64,000 bases of DNA, taken from Streptantibioticus cattleyicolor NRRL 8057 = DSM 46488 (GTDB lineage: Bacteria; Actinomycetota; Actinomycetes; Streptomycetales; Streptomycetaceae). A program made the translations under genes and the position numbers. The number at the start of each line of letters is the position of its first letter. Position 1 is the first letter of the stretch. The DNA is taken from NCBI RefSeq assembly GCF_000240165.1, contig NC_017586.1, positions 4,030,001-4,094,000 on the forward strand, written 5' to 3'. A model generated the notes under the pieces. That model did not search any database and was not told the DNA's origin. It was given only the letters and a program-made list of their open reading frames with translations. Positions 35,133 through 43,411 of this stretch are shown here, one piece after another.

Positions 35133-35173
35133 GGCATGCTGGGATCGGTGACGTAACCGAAGAGGAGCACACC

Positions 35174-35770
35174 ATGAGCGCACTCGCCGTCGAGCACGGG
35201 CCCGGTAGCGGCAACGGCTGGGACGAGGTCGTCCGGATCTGGGAGGAGACGGACGCGCCCGAGGGCTGCAAGGTGGAGATCATCGAGGGGATCGTCACCG
35301 TGGCACCATCGCCGTCGAACGAACACAACGACATCGCCGAGCGCCTGCACGGGCTGCTCTACAGGAGCATTCCGGCAGACCGCGACTGGGGCATCTATCA
35401 GACGCAGAGCATCAGCGTCCCGGAGCGCGTCGGGCTCTTCATCCCCGATCTGCTGGTTCTTCCGCGAGCGGTGCTACGGCAACCCGGCAACGTCGTGCCC
35501 GCCGGTGCCGCCGAGCTCGTCGTCGAGATCACCTCACGGCGCAACGCCAACCACGACCGCGTCGACAAGCTGCACGGATACGCATCGGCGGAGGTACCGT
35601 TCTACCTCTTGCTGGATCCCTGGCACTCCGGGCGACCGACGGCCACGCTGCACGGCGAGCCGAGGAAGGGCAAGTACACCGTCCTCGACGTCGTGAAGTT
35701 CGGCGACCCCCTCCACCTCCCCGCCCCCTTCGACCTCACCATCGACACCTCCGTCTTCCCCCTCACCTGA
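35174..35770 (+). CDS. Uma2 family endonuclease-like protein (copy 1)
   Basis: The 198-residue protein belongs to the Uma2/DUF820 family, which has a restriction-endonuclease-like fold and is expanded in Streptomyces. Visible features are EGCKVEIIEGIVTVAPSP, VGLFIPDLLVLP (the acidic PD part), and AELVVEITSRRNANHDRVDKLHGYA (the E...K part). Its cellular role is unknown. A second, diverged copy follows. The last 25 residues are identical in both, while the middle differs at roughly half of positions by eye. GAGGAG precedes the ATG. Confidence 0.87.
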   Translation: MSALAVEHGPGSGNGWDEVVRIWEETDAPEGCKVEIIEGIVTVAPSPSNEHNDIAERLHGLLYRSIPADRDWGIYQTQSISVPERVGLFIPDLLVLPRAVLRQPGNVVPAGAAELVVEITSRRNANHDRVDKLHGYASAEVPFYLLLDPWHSGRPTATLHGEPRKGKYTVLDVVKFGDPLHLPAPFDLTIDTSVFPLT

Positions 35771-35915
35771 CCGGCACCGCGGCCCGCCGCTCCCGCAAGG
35801 TCGCCCCGGCCGGCACCCCCTTCACCCCGCGCCCGATCGTGCTGGAGCGGATCGGCTGATCATCGCCTCACTCGGACGAATGAACGGGACCGGTAGCTGA
35901 GTGCCGGTCCCGTTC
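35771..35915 (+). repeat. Duplication scar: MFS-gene end joined to deoA end plus terminator
   Basis: Bases 35771-35797 copy the 27 bp found after the second Uma2 stop (36547-36573, the 3' end of the MFS gene). They join directly to a copy of the deoA 3' end (35800-35859 matching 35015-35074, offset 785), then to a copy of the deoA terminator (35882-35915). This is the join of a tandem duplication of about 785 bp running from the end of deoA to the end of the MFS gene. Confidence 0.88.
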
Positions 35916-35955
35916 GGCATGCTGGAATTCCGGCGTACGCACTGAGGAGACCACC

Positions 35956-36546
35956 ATGAGCGCACTCCCCGTCGATCCCCTGCCGGGCGACGGCTACAGC
36001 TGGGACGAGCTGGTCCGCCTCTGGGAGACGATGGACCATCCCGAGGGCTGCAAGGTGGAGATCATCGCAGGGAGTATCACGGTGACGCCATCGCCGGCCA
36101 ACCAGCACCACAGCATCACCTTCAAGCTGCTGCGGGCACTGCTCGCGGGCATCCCACCCGACCGGGGTGTCTACACCACGCTCGCCGTCGCCATCCCGGG
36201 TTACGGCGTCTACATCCCGGACCTGGTCGTCGTGCCGGAGGCCGTGGTGGACGAGACACCGGGGAACTACCTTCCGGCGGGGCAGGCCGAGTTGGTCGTC
36301 GAGGTCACGCCGCCGTCGAACGCCGGACGCGACCGGATGACGAAGCTCGCCGGTTACGCGCTCGGCGGCATCCCCCTCTATCTGCTGATCGACCGCTGGG
36401 CGTCCGGGGGGCCCACCATCACGCTGTTCGGGGAACCCGGCGACCGTGTCTACAAGACCCTGCAGACGGTCAAGTTCGGCGACCCCCTCCACCTCCCCGC
36501 CCCCTTCGACCTCACCATCGACACCTCCGTCTTCCCCCTCACCTGA
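35956..36546 (+). CDS. Uma2 family endonuclease-like protein (copy 2)
   Basis: The 196-residue paralogue of the preceding gene keeps the same architecture: EGCKVEIIAGSITVTPSP, YGVYIPDLVVVPEAVV, AELVVEVTPPSNAGRDRMTKLAGYA. Start and end are nearly identical to copy 1 at the DNA level (about 78 bp at the 3' end with one difference), while the core is diverged. The stop overlaps the convergent MFS gene by 8 bp. GAGGAG lies just before the ATG. Confidence 0.87.
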   Translation: MSALPVDPLPGDGYSWDELVRLWETMDHPEGCKVEIIAGSITVTPSPANQHHSITFKLLRALLAGIPPDRGVYTTLAVAIPGYGVYIPDLVVVPEAVVDETPGNYLPAGQAELVVEVTPPSNAGRDRMTKLAGYALGGIPLYLLIDRWASGGPTITLFGEPGDRVYKTLQTVKFGDPLHLPAPFDLTIDTSVFPLT

Positions 36547-37786
36547 CCGGCACCGCGGCCCGCCGCTCCCGCAGCGCCCCGTAGAGCGTCACGCCGGCCG
36601 CGCAGGCCATCGCGGCCAGGCCCACCAGCACGGTGGCCGGCCATCCCGCGCCGTGGTAGGCGGCGGCGCCCACCGTTCCGCCGACGCTGTTGCCGATGTA
36701 GTAGGCCGTCAGGTACAGCGCGGACGCCTGGGCCCGGGCGGCCGTGGCGGTGTGGCCGACGGCGCCGGAGGCGACCGCGTGGCCGACGAAGAAGCCCGCG
36801 GTGATCAGCACCAGGCCGCCGAGAACGGCCGCCAGCGCGTCGCAGAAGGTCAGCAGCAGCCCCGCGGCGACGGCGGCGGTGCCCACGTGGAGCGCGCCAC
36901 GCCGGCCGAGCCGGGAGACCAGGCGCCCGGCCGCGGCGGAGCTGGCCGTACCCACCAGGTAGACCAGGAAGATCGAGCCGACCAGCCCCTCCGGCAGCCG
37001 GAACGGGGCGGCGGTGAGCCGGTAGCCGAGCACGGTGTACACCGAGCCGAAGACCGCCATGAATAGCATCCCCAGCAGATACAGCCGCACCAGCAGCGGA
37101 TTGCCCAGGTGGCCGCCGACCGTACGGGCCAGTGCGCGCGGGCTGATCCGGGCCGGGGTGAAGCACCGCGCGGGCGGCACCAGCAGCCGGAACGCCACCG
37201 CGCACGCCAGCGACAGCACCCCCAGCACCAGCAGCGCCACCCGCCACCCGGCGAACTGGGCGACGAACCCGGCGATCACTCGCGACGCCATCCCGCCGAT
37301 GCTGTTGCCCGCCACGTAGAGACCGATCGCCGAGGCGATCGCCTTCGTGGAGACCTCCTCGGCCAGGTACGCCATCGCGGTGGCCGGCAGCCCGGCCAGC
37401 GCCACGCCCTGGAGCGTACGCAAGGCCACCAGCACCGCCAGGTTGGGCGACCACGGCACCGCCAGCCCGATCAGCGCCGCGCAGAACACCGACGCCGCCA
37501 TCACCGGGGTGCGCCCGAACCGTTCGGACAGGGCGCTCAGCGGGATCAGCGCCACCGCCAGCCCCGCCGTGGTCATCGACACCGTCAGACTCGCCTGCGC
37601 CGGGGTCACCCGCAGCTCGTCGGAGATCACCGGCAGCAGCCCCTGGGTGGAGTACAGCAGCAGGAACGTCGCCGTACCGGCGGCGAAGAGCGCCACGATG
37701 GCGCGTCGGTAGGCGGGGGTGCCGGGCAGCAGCTTGGCGTCGGCGTCCACGGCGGGGACGGACGCCCGGGTATCGGCGGGTGACAT
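36539..37786 (-). CDS. MFS transporter
   Basis: The 415-residue protein has twelve membrane helices and the major-facilitator loop signatures SERFGRTPVMAASVF between helices 2 and 3 and GRLVSRLGRRGALHVG in the second half. It is a drug:proton antiporter-like member of the YnfM/CynX type. ATG 37786 is used; an upstream ATG at 37858 would overlap the divergent LysR gene. A divergent LysR gene suggests specific regulation. The substrate is unknown. Confidence 0.9.
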   Translation of the reverse strand: MSPADTRASVPAVDADAKLLPGTPAYRRAIVALFAAGTATFLLLYSTQGLLPVISDELRVTPAQASLTVSMTTAGLAVALIPLSALSERFGRTPVMAASVFCAALIGLAVPWSPNLAVLVALRTLQGVALAGLPATAMAYLAEEVSTKAIASAIGLYVAGNSIGGMASRVIAGFVAQFAGWRVALLVLGVLSLACAVAFRLLVPPARCFTPARISPRALARTVGGHLGNPLLVRLYLLGMLFMAVFGSVYTVLGYRLTAAPFRLPEGLVGSIFLVYLVGTASSAAAGRLVSRLGRRGALHVGTAAVAAGLLLTFCDALAAVLGGLVLITAGFFVGHAVASGAVGHTATAARAQASALYLTAYYIGNSVGGTVGAAAYHGAGWPATVLVGLAAMACAAGVTLYGALRERRAAVPVR

Positions 37787-37810
37787 GTGCTCGACGCTAC
37801 GGCGGTGATA

Positions 37811-37832
37811 TTGATGCGTCCAATGCATCGAA
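37811..37832. promoter_or_regulatory. Probable LysR-type binding site between MFS and LysR genes
   Basis: TTGATGC (37811-37817) and GCATCGAA (37825-37832) form an imperfect dyad of the LysR T-N11-A type in the 63-bp divergent promoter region. A second small dyad, CGATAATCG, follows at 37836-37844. Confidence 0.5.
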
Positions 37833-37849
37833 CGCCGATAATCGATGCT

Positions 37850-38842
37850 GTGGAGCATCAGCGGAGGTCAGCGGCGGGTGGTTCGTCCCACCGTAGGAAA
37901 GAAGACCACTTCCGGCGGTCGGACGGCCCGGGAGCCGGCCCCGGCTGGGCGGAGCTGCTGGCGCCGCGGCTCGCCCAGTTCGCCGCCGTCGCCCGCCACG
38001 AACACGTCACCCGCGCCGCCGCCGAACTCGGTGTCCCGCAGTCCACCCTCAGCCGGGCCGTCGCCCGCCTGGAGGCCGACCTCGGGGTCACCCTGCTCGC
38101 CCGGCACGGCCGCACCGTCTCCCTGACCACCGCCGGCCGCACCTTCCTGCGCTCGGTGGAAGGCGCCCTGGACGGCGTGGAACGCGCCGCCGAGGCGGTA
38201 CGGGCCGACGCCGACCCGGCCACCGGGCTGGTCGCCTTCGGCTTCCTGCACACCCTGGGCCCGGAGACGGTGCCCAGCCTGCTGCGCGAGTTCCGCGCCG
38301 ACCACCCCGGGGTGCGCTTCCAACTCGTGCAGAACTACGGCGAGGCGATGCTGGAACGGCTGCGGGCCGGCGAACTCGACCTGTGCCTGACCGCGCCGCT
38401 GCCGGACGCCCCCGACCTCGTCGTCCGCCCGCTGGACGAGCAGCGGCTGCGGCTGGTCGTCCCCGAGCACCACCGGCTGGCCGGCCGGCGCCGGGTCCGC
38501 CTCGCCGAGGCCGCCGACGAGCTCTTCGTCACCCTCGAACCCGGCTACGGGCTGCGCCGGATCACCGACGACCTGTGCCGGAAGGCCGGGTTCACCCCGC
38601 GGGTGGCGTTCGAGGGCGAGGAGGCGGAGACGCTGCGCGGTCTGGTGGCCGCCGGGCTCGGCGTGGCGCTGCTCCCGCCGCCGCTGCTGCCCCGCCCCGG
38701 GGTGGCGGAACTGGCGGTCACCGCGCCCCGCGCCGCCCGCCAGATCGGCGTCGCCTGGCTCGCCGGCCACCACGACACCCGTCCCGTCGCCGCGTTCAAA
38801 CGCTTCCTGCTCGCCCGGAGGGGAAGACTCCTGCCGAGGTGA
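37850..38842 (+). CDS. LysR-family transcriptional regulator
   Basis: The 330-residue protein has the LysR winged helix (LAQFAAVARHEHVTRAAAELGVPQSTLSRAVARLEADLGVTLLARHGRTVSLTTAG) starting near residue 40, and a periplasmic-binding-like effector domain. It probably controls the divergent MFS exporter. GTG 37850 is chosen because earlier in-frame ATGs (37787, 37823) fall within the likely operator; a yet later start is possible, since about 38 residues precede the helix-turn-helix. Confidence 0.88.
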   Translation: MEHQRRSAAGGSSHRRKEDHFRRSDGPGAGPGWAELLAPRLAQFAAVARHEHVTRAAAELGVPQSTLSRAVARLEADLGVTLLARHGRTVSLTTAGRTFLRSVEGALDGVERAAEAVRADADPATGLVAFGFLHTLGPETVPSLLREFRADHPGVRFQLVQNYGEAMLERLRAGELDLCLTAPLPDAPDLVVRPLDEQRLRLVVPEHHRLAGRRRVRLAEAADELFVTLEPGYGLRRITDDLCRKAGFTPRVAFEGEEAETLRGLVAAGLGVALLPPPLLPRPGVAELAVTAPRAARQIGVAWLAGHHDTRPVAAFKRFLLARRGRLLPR

Positions 38843-38865
38843 CCGGCCACGTGGGGAGGCAGCCG

Positions 38866-39105
38866 ATGGAAGCCGGATGGACCAGGTCCAGCCACAGCCT
38901 CAACGAGGACTCCTACTGCGTGGAGGTGGCCATCGGCGAGCGGACCGTGCGGGTGCGCGACTCCAAGGACCCGACGGGGCCGCGGCTGACGTTCGGGCAC
39001 GCCGCGTGGGCGGCGTTCCTGGACTTCCTCGTCACCCGCCCCCGAAGCCGGACGCCAGGGGCATGCGCAGGCCCAGTGGGGGAGGGGCGGCCAGGGCGTC
39101 GGTGA
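38866..39105 (+). CDS. DUF397 domain-containing protein
   Basis: This 79-residue protein has the DUF397 hallmark WTRSSHSLNEDSYCVEVA followed by VRVRDSKDPTGPRLTFGHAAWAAFLDFL. DUF397 proteins are small actinobacterial partners often found with XRE-type regulators of the BldB/WhiJ type; no such partner is adjacent here. GGGAGG precedes the ATG. The last ~24 residues overlap the convergent hydrolase gene (74 bp) and look unconserved. Confidence 0.85.
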   Translation: MEAGWTRSSHSLNEDSYCVEVAIGERTVRVRDSKDPTGPRLTFGHAAWAAFLDFLVTRPRSRTPGACAGPVGEGRPGRR

Positions 39106-39775
39106 CGGGGCGGGACAGGGCGTGGCCGCAGACCGTGCCCAGGGCGAAGTCGGCGGCGAGGGCGAAGACCTCGGGGCGGTGGTGGTGGAGTCCGTGGCCG
39201 TCGGTGTGCACCTCGAAGCGGCACACGTCCGGGTTGATCTTCTTGGCGCGCTCGGCGAACCGGAAGGAGGTGTCCGGGTCGCACGCGGCGTCGTCGGTGC
39301 CGTGCACCAACAGCACGTGGCGTCCGGCCAGTTGGCGCACCGGATCCGGCTCCTCGCCCGGCGGCAGCCAGGGGGCGACGGCGACCACCGAGGCCACCGC
39401 GGGGTGACCGGCGGCCTGGAGCGCGGCCCGGGCGCCCATGTCCACCCCGACCAGGCACACCGGTACGTCCCCGTAGCGGCGCACTACCTCGTCGGCGGCC
39501 CAGACCGCGTCGGCGACCGGGTGGGCGTGGCCGCCGTTCCAGCCGCGGAAGCGGTAGCGCACCAGGTGCGCGGCGAGCCCTTCGCCCCGGCCGGCCCGGG
39601 CCAGCCGCCGGGCCAGCGGATAGGCCGCCGCGGCCGACCACGACGAACCGCGCCGGGTGCCCACCGCACGCCCGGCGGGCAGCACCAGCACCGCGGCCCG
39701 GACCGTCTCCGCGTCCGCGGCTCCCACCGCCCGTCCCAGCCGCGCCCCACGCACCGGTAAAGCTTGCGAAGCCAT
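39032..39775 (-). CDS. Alpha/beta hydrolase (dienelactone-hydrolase-like) with Asp at the nucleophile position
   Basis: The 247-residue protein has an alpha/beta-hydrolase layout: AVLVLPAGRAV, the nucleophile elbow LVGVDMGARAAL, the acid region VLLVHGTDDAACDP and the histidine region VHTDGHGLHHH. The elbow reads G-V-D-M-G, so Asp replaces the usual Ser or Cys. Asp nucleophiles occur in dehalogenases and epoxide hydrolases, so the reaction may differ from ester hydrolysis. ATG 39775 is the sensible start; an ATG at 39898 would cover the add promoter. Confidence 0.78.
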   Translation of the reverse strand: MASQALPVRGARLGRAVGAADAETVRAAVLVLPAGRAVGTRRGSSWSAAAAYPLARRLARAGRGEGLAAHLVRYRFRGWNGGHAHPVADAVWAADEVVRRYGDVPVCLVGVDMGARAALQAAGHPAVASVVAVAPWLPPGEEPDPVRQLAGRHVLLVHGTDDAACDPDTSFRFAERAKKINPDVCRFEVHTDGHGLHHHRPEVFALAADFALGTVCGHALSRPVTDALAAPPPLGLRMPLASGFGGG

Positions 39776-39869
39776 GGCAGAACCTTGGCAGAAGCCGCGG
39801 TGTGCCCGGCCTGTCGAACAGGTCAATCTTCGGTATCGGATCGGACCGTTCCGCCGTGACCCATGCGAT

Positions 39870-39881
39870 CTACGCGCGTAG
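39870..39881. promoter_or_regulatory. Nucleoside-regulon operator upstream of add
   Basis: A perfect CTACGCGCGTAG palindrome. A -10-like TAGCAT (39886-39891) follows, and the ATG of add lies 7 nt after it. The operator thus covers about -28 to -17 of a probable leaderless transcript. Confidence 0.75.
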
Positions 39882-39897
39882 GCGCTAGCATCGCGCA

Positions 39898-41163
39898 ATG
39901 CAGAGCCAGAATCAGCCCACCCCCGTCCCCGGCGCGGCCAGTTCCGGCGCGCCCGTACCGTCCTCGGTCGGCGCGGTGCCGCCGGGTGCCGTCACCGCCG
40001 GAGTCGCCGACGGCACCTTCGCCACCCCGGACCGCATCCGGCGGGCCCCCAAGGTCCTCCTCCACGACCACCTCGACGGCGGGCTGCGCCCCGCCACCAT
40101 CGTCGAGCTCGCCCGCGACGCCGGCTACACCGAGCTGCCCGAGACCGACCCGGAGCGCCTCGGCGTCTGGTTCCGGGAGGCCGCCGACTCCGGTTCGCTC
40201 CCGCGCTACCTGGAGACCTTCGCCCACACCTGCGCGGTGATGCAGACCCGCGAGGCGCTGTTCCGGGTGGCCGCCGAGTGCGCCGAGGACCTCGCCGCCG
40301 ACGGCGTGGTCTACGCCGAGATCCGGTACGCCCCAGAACAGCACCTGGACGGCGGGCTCACCCTGGAACAGGTCGTCGAGGCCGTCAACGACGGCTTCCG
40401 GGAGGGCGAACGCCGCGCGCTGGCGGCCGGCCACCGCATCCGGGTGGGCGCGCTGCTGACCGCCATGCGGCACGCCGCCCGCTCCCTGGAGATCGCCGAA
40501 CTCGCCAACCGCTACCGTGACCTGGGCGTCGTCGGCTTCGACATCGCCGGCGCCGAGGCCGGCTTCCCCCCCACCCGCCACCTGGACGCCTTCGAGTACC
40601 TCAAGCGGGAGAACAACCACTTCACCATCCACGCCGGCGAGGCGTTCGGCCTGCCGTCGATCTGGCAGGCCCTCCAGTGGTGCGGCGCCGACCGGCTCGG
40701 CCACGGGGTCCGCCTCATCGACGACATCCAGGTCGCCGAGGACGGCACCGTCAAGCTCGGCCGGCTCGCCGCCTACGTCCGCGACAAGCGCGTCCCGCTG
40801 GAGCTGTGCCCGACCTCCAACCTCCAGACCGGCGCCGCTCCCAGCTACGCCGAGCACCCGATCGGACTGCTGCGCCGGCTCCATTTCCGGGTGACCGTGA
40901 ACACCGACAACCGGCTCATGAGCGGCACCAGCATGAGCCGCGAATTCGGCCACCTGGTCGACACGTTCGGGTACACCCTGGACGACATGCAGTGGTTCAC
41001 CGTCAATGCGATGAAGTCCGCGTTCATTCCTTTCGATGAACGTCTGGCGATGATCAACGACGTCATCAAGCCGGGTTACGCCGAGCTGAAGGCGGAGTGG
41101 CTCTTCCGGCAGGCCGCCGCGGGCACCGGTGTGGCCAGCGGATCCGAGGCCCCGCGGGGCTGA
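39898..41163 (+). CDS. add: Adenosine deaminase
   Basis: The 421-residue enzyme converts adenosine and deoxyadenosine to inosine forms. Metal and catalytic motifs are [10 protein letters not shown] (His56, His58), the HAGEAFG segment with the catalytic Glu, DRLGHGVRL, and [17 protein letters not shown] carrying the metal Asp. The N-terminal 45 residues are Pro/Ala-rich. Upstream sit a nucleoside operator and a -10-like hexamer ending 7 nt before the ATG, so the mRNA may be leaderless. Products feed purine nucleoside phosphorylase at 52 kb. Confidence 0.96.
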   Translation: MQSQNQPTPVPGAASSGAPVPSSVGAVPPGAVTAGVADGTFATPDRIRRAPKVLLHDHLDGGLRPATIVELARDAGYTELPETDPERLGVWFREAADSGSLPRYLETFAHTCAVMQTREALFRVAAECAEDLAADGVVYAEIRYAPEQHLDGGLTLEQVVEAVNDGFREGERRALAAGHRIRVGALLTAMRHAARSLEIAELANRYRDLGVVGFDIAGAEAGFPPTRHLDAFEYLKRENNHFTIHAGEAFGLPSIWQALQWCGADRLGHGVRLIDDIQVAEDGTVKLGRLAAYVRDKRVPLELCPTSNLQTGAAPSYAEHPIGLLRRLHFRVTVNTDNRLMSGTSMSREFGHLVDTFGYTLDDMQWFTVNAMKSAFIPFDERLAMINDVIKPGYAELKAEWLFRQAAAGTGVASGSEAPRG

Positions 41164-41283
41164 ACGGGGCCCGCCGGACAGGGGTGCGGGCGCGGTCGGA
41201 ACCCGGCGGCGACGCGGGGTGGCCGACCGCGCCCACCTGTTTGCCTCGCCGCTCCGGCCTGGCTAGCGTCTGCGGACGGTGAC

Positions 41284-41345
41284 CTCACGACAGCCTTTCG
41301 TGAGCACGTGTGCCGCTCCCGTGGAAAACCCTGGGGATTCCACGG
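41284..41345. promoter_or_regulatory. Two inverted repeats upstream of small secreted protein gene
   Basis: CTCACGA (41284-41290) and TCGTGAG (41298-41304) form one perfect dyad; CCGTGGAA (41319-41326) and TTCCACGG (41338-41345) form another. Both lie in the 274-bp gap between add and the small secreted protein gene, and may be operator sites or leader hairpins. Confidence 0.4.
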
Positions 41346-41437
41346 CTCGGGCGGGCTGACAGGTTCCGGAATTCCGCGGTAACGGCCGTGCGCCATCGCG
41401 GGGCCGACACAAGCCACCCCTTTGAGGATGTAATTCG

Positions 41438-41767
41438 ATGAAGACGGGAACCATCAAGACCCTCGGTGCCGCCGCGCTCGGCGTGGCCTTCGCGGCGACC
41501 GCCGCGGGCTCGGCGAACGCCGCCCCGCTGCCGCTGCCGGCCGCCGACCCGAGCTCGGTGCTGAACACCGCCACGAAGGTCCTCCCGGTGGAGAAGCTCA
41601 CCGGGGCCGTCCCCGGCGCGGCCGAGGGCACCCAGGCGGTCAGGAACGTCATCGGCGGCACCCACACCGGTCCGCTCGGCCCCAGCACCCTGCTCGGCGG
41701 CCTGCCCACCGGCGCGCTCGGCCCGCTCAGCGCCCTCGGCGGCCTCCCCGGCGGCCTGGGCCACTGA
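41438..41767 (+). CDS. Small secreted Pro/Gly-rich protein
   Basis: The 109-residue protein has a clear signal peptide (MKTGTIKTLGAAALGVAFAATAAGSANA, cleavage near A28). The mature part is short and hydrophobic: PLPLPAADPSSVLNTATKVLPVEKLTG, then GGLPTGALGPLSALGGLPGGLGH. No family is recognised. A similar small secreted protein is encoded at 47592-47954, and both have VLP/LP-rich mature parts and nearby terminators. It ends just before a terminator. Confidence 0.78.
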   Translation: MKTGTIKTLGAAALGVAFAATAAGSANAAPLPLPAADPSSVLNTATKVLPVEKLTGAVPGAAEGTQAVRNVIGGTHTGPLGPSTLLGGLPTGALGPLSALGGLPGGLGH

Positions 41768-41785
41768 TCCGCCGCCACGAACGAC

Positions 41786-41821
41786 AACGGGCCGGACCCC
41801 CGCGGGGGTGACCGGCCCGTT
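41786..41821. terminator. Terminator between small secreted gene and PspC gene
   Basis: AACGGGCCGG (41786-41795) pairs with CCGGCCCGTT (41812-41821); the loop holds a further CCCCCGCGGGGG palindrome. It serves the two convergent genes. Confidence 0.8.
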
Positions 41822-41839
41822 CGCCGTCCTGCCGCCGGG

Positions 41840-42040
41840 TCAGTACGCCGGGTACCGCTCCTCCTCCGGGAGCAGCACCCACAGCGCCAGGTAGACCAGG
41901 AACTGCGGGCCGGGCAGCAGGCAGGAGAGCACGAAGATCACCCGCATGGTGCGCGGCGAGACGCCGAAACGCCGGGCGAGACCCGCGCACACCCCGGCGA
42001 TCATCCGGCCGTGACGGGGACGTACGAGTGCGGCGGCCAT
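41840..42040 (-). CDS. PspC domain-containing small membrane protein
   Basis: This 66-residue protein is almost entirely a PspC domain: LVRPRHGRMIAGVCAGLARRFGVSPRTMRVIFVLSCLLPGPQFLVYLALWVLLPEEE. PspC domains sit in the membrane and occur in phage-shock and envelope-stress sensors; stand-alone versions are common in Streptomyces. ATG 42040 gives the standard length; the open frame further upstream is low complexity. Confidence 0.88.
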   Translation of the reverse strand: MAAALVRPRHGRMIAGVCAGLARRFGVSPRTMRVIFVLSCLLPGPQFLVYLALWVLLPEEERYPAY

Positions 42041-42152
42041 GGACAAGCAACTCCTTCGGCGACCTCGGGTACACGGTGCGGTCGCACCACCCGGCCGGAC
42101 CACCCGGCCGATGACTCCACCGTAGAAGCGCCCGCCCGCCCCGGCCGTCGCC

Positions 42153-42752
42153 CTACGGTGCCACCCCGACCCTGGAAATCGTCGGGGTCGCACCCTGACC
42201 GACGCCACCCGGCGCGCCCGGGGCCCGCTCCGCGCCGCCGTCCGGCCGCCGCCGGCCACGCCGCCGCAGCCGGGCCCGCACCGCCGGCACCACCAGCAGA
42301 TGCGCCACCGCCACGCCCACCGTGTTGAGCAGCACCGTGTCCACGTCGAAGACCTGCCCGGCCGGTCCGGTCCGCACTATGGCCAGCGCCAGCGAGAGCA
42401 TCATCGCGGCGAAGACGGTACGGGCGAAGGAGACCGCCGCCGGGACGTCCACCCGCCCGCCGGACAGCGGCAGCAGCACCCCCAGCGGCGCCAGCATCGC
42501 CAGGCCCCCGCCGAGGTGGAACAGCGCCGACGTGCCCCCCAGGGCGAGATCGGCGCGGATGGTCTGGAAGGGGACGAAGTTGCCGGCCGCCACCCATCCG
42601 GCGGACGCGGGCTGGGTGGTCAGCCAGCACACGACCGTCAGATGCAGTGCGGTGAGCGCCAGGCCCAACGGGCGCGCCCAGGGGTTCGTCGGTCGCGGCT
42701 GCACAACGGGAAGGACGCCCGGTACCGGACCACGGTTCCCGGCCGTCCTCAC
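42153..42752 (-). CDS. VanZ family membrane protein
   Basis: The 199-residue protein has four or five membrane helices with the VanZ-like segments NFVPFQTIRADLALGG and LGGGLAMLAPLGVLLPLSGGR. VanZ-like proteins are linked to teicoplanin resistance, but in Streptomyces most have no known role. It overlaps the afsQ-linked lipoprotein gene by GTGA and so may be the last gene of the afsQ1-afsQ2 operon. The C-terminal 40 residues are Arg/Pro-rich. Confidence 0.83.
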   Translation of the reverse strand: MRTAGNRGPVPGVLPVVQPRPTNPWARPLGLALTALHLTVVCWLTTQPASAGWVAAGNFVPFQTIRADLALGGTSALFHLGGGLAMLAPLGVLLPLSGGRVDVPAAVSFARTVFAAMMLSLALAIVRTGPAGQVFDVDTVLLNTVGVAVAHLLVVPAVRARLRRRGRRRPDGGAERAPGAPGGVGQGATPTISRVGVAP

Positions 42753-43411
42753 GGCTGCCCCGACTCTGACTCCGACGGCGACGCGGACGGGGTCGAGGCG
42801 GACGGCGGCAGCGGCTGGGTGCGCAGCGCGTCGTCACAGCGGTAGCGCTCCACCCGGTGGTGCGGATCCGGCCCGCCGAGCACCACCGAACGGTCACCGG
42901 CCCCGGCGGCCGTCCCGGCGAACGTGCACACCAACTGGCCCACCGCGTACGACGGCAGGTCGTCCGGATCCTGGCTGAGCCGCAGCGCCTCCGGCGGATC
43001 GCCGTCGGCCGGGCCGCGCACCGCCAGCCCACCGGGCACCTCCGAGGTGAAGCCGCCGTGCTCCTCGGCCGGGTCCGGCTTGCGCTCCAGCTCGGCCAGG
43101 AGCAGCCGCGCGGTGGCCAGCCGGTCACCGCCCGGCCGGGCCACCACCCGCTGCACCGGGGAGACCCGCTGGCTGCACACCAGGTAGACGGCGGCCGTCG
43201 TGGTGCCCGGCCGCGCCGTCGCGGTGGCCGCCGCCTCCGGCACCGCGCACGACACCCGGGAGGGCGCCGCGCCCGCGTCCACCGGCACCGAGGTCGCGCG
43301 GATGCCGCAGCCGGCCGCCACGGTGCCCAGCAGCAGCGCGGCCCCGGCCGCCCGCCAGCCACGGCGCGTGAGGCCCGCCGTCCCCGCCGTGTGGTCCACT
43401 GCCGGTCTCAC
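42749..43411 (-). CDS. Lipoprotein co-transcribed with afsQ1-afsQ2
   Basis: The 220-residue protein has a signal peptide with the lipobox TVAAGC, so it is anchored outside the membrane. The body resembles the GerMN-type lipoproteins found beside actinobacterial two-component systems (SQRVSPVQRVVARPGGDRLATARLLLAELERKPDPAEEHGGFTSEVP). It overlaps afsQ2 by GTGA and probably modulates the sensor kinase, as lipoproteins do in comparable systems such as CseA. That role is inferred from position. Confidence 0.82.
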   Translation of the reverse strand: MRPAVDHTAGTAGLTRRGWRAAGAALLLGTVAAGCGIRATSVPVDAGAAPSRVSCAVPEAAATATARPGTTTAAVYLVCSQRVSPVQRVVARPGGDRLATARLLLAELERKPDPAEEHGGFTSEVPGGLAVRGPADGDPPEALRLSQDPDDLPSYAVGQLVCTFAGTAAGAGDRSVVLGGPDPHHRVERYRCDDALRTQPLPPSASTPSASPSESESGQP

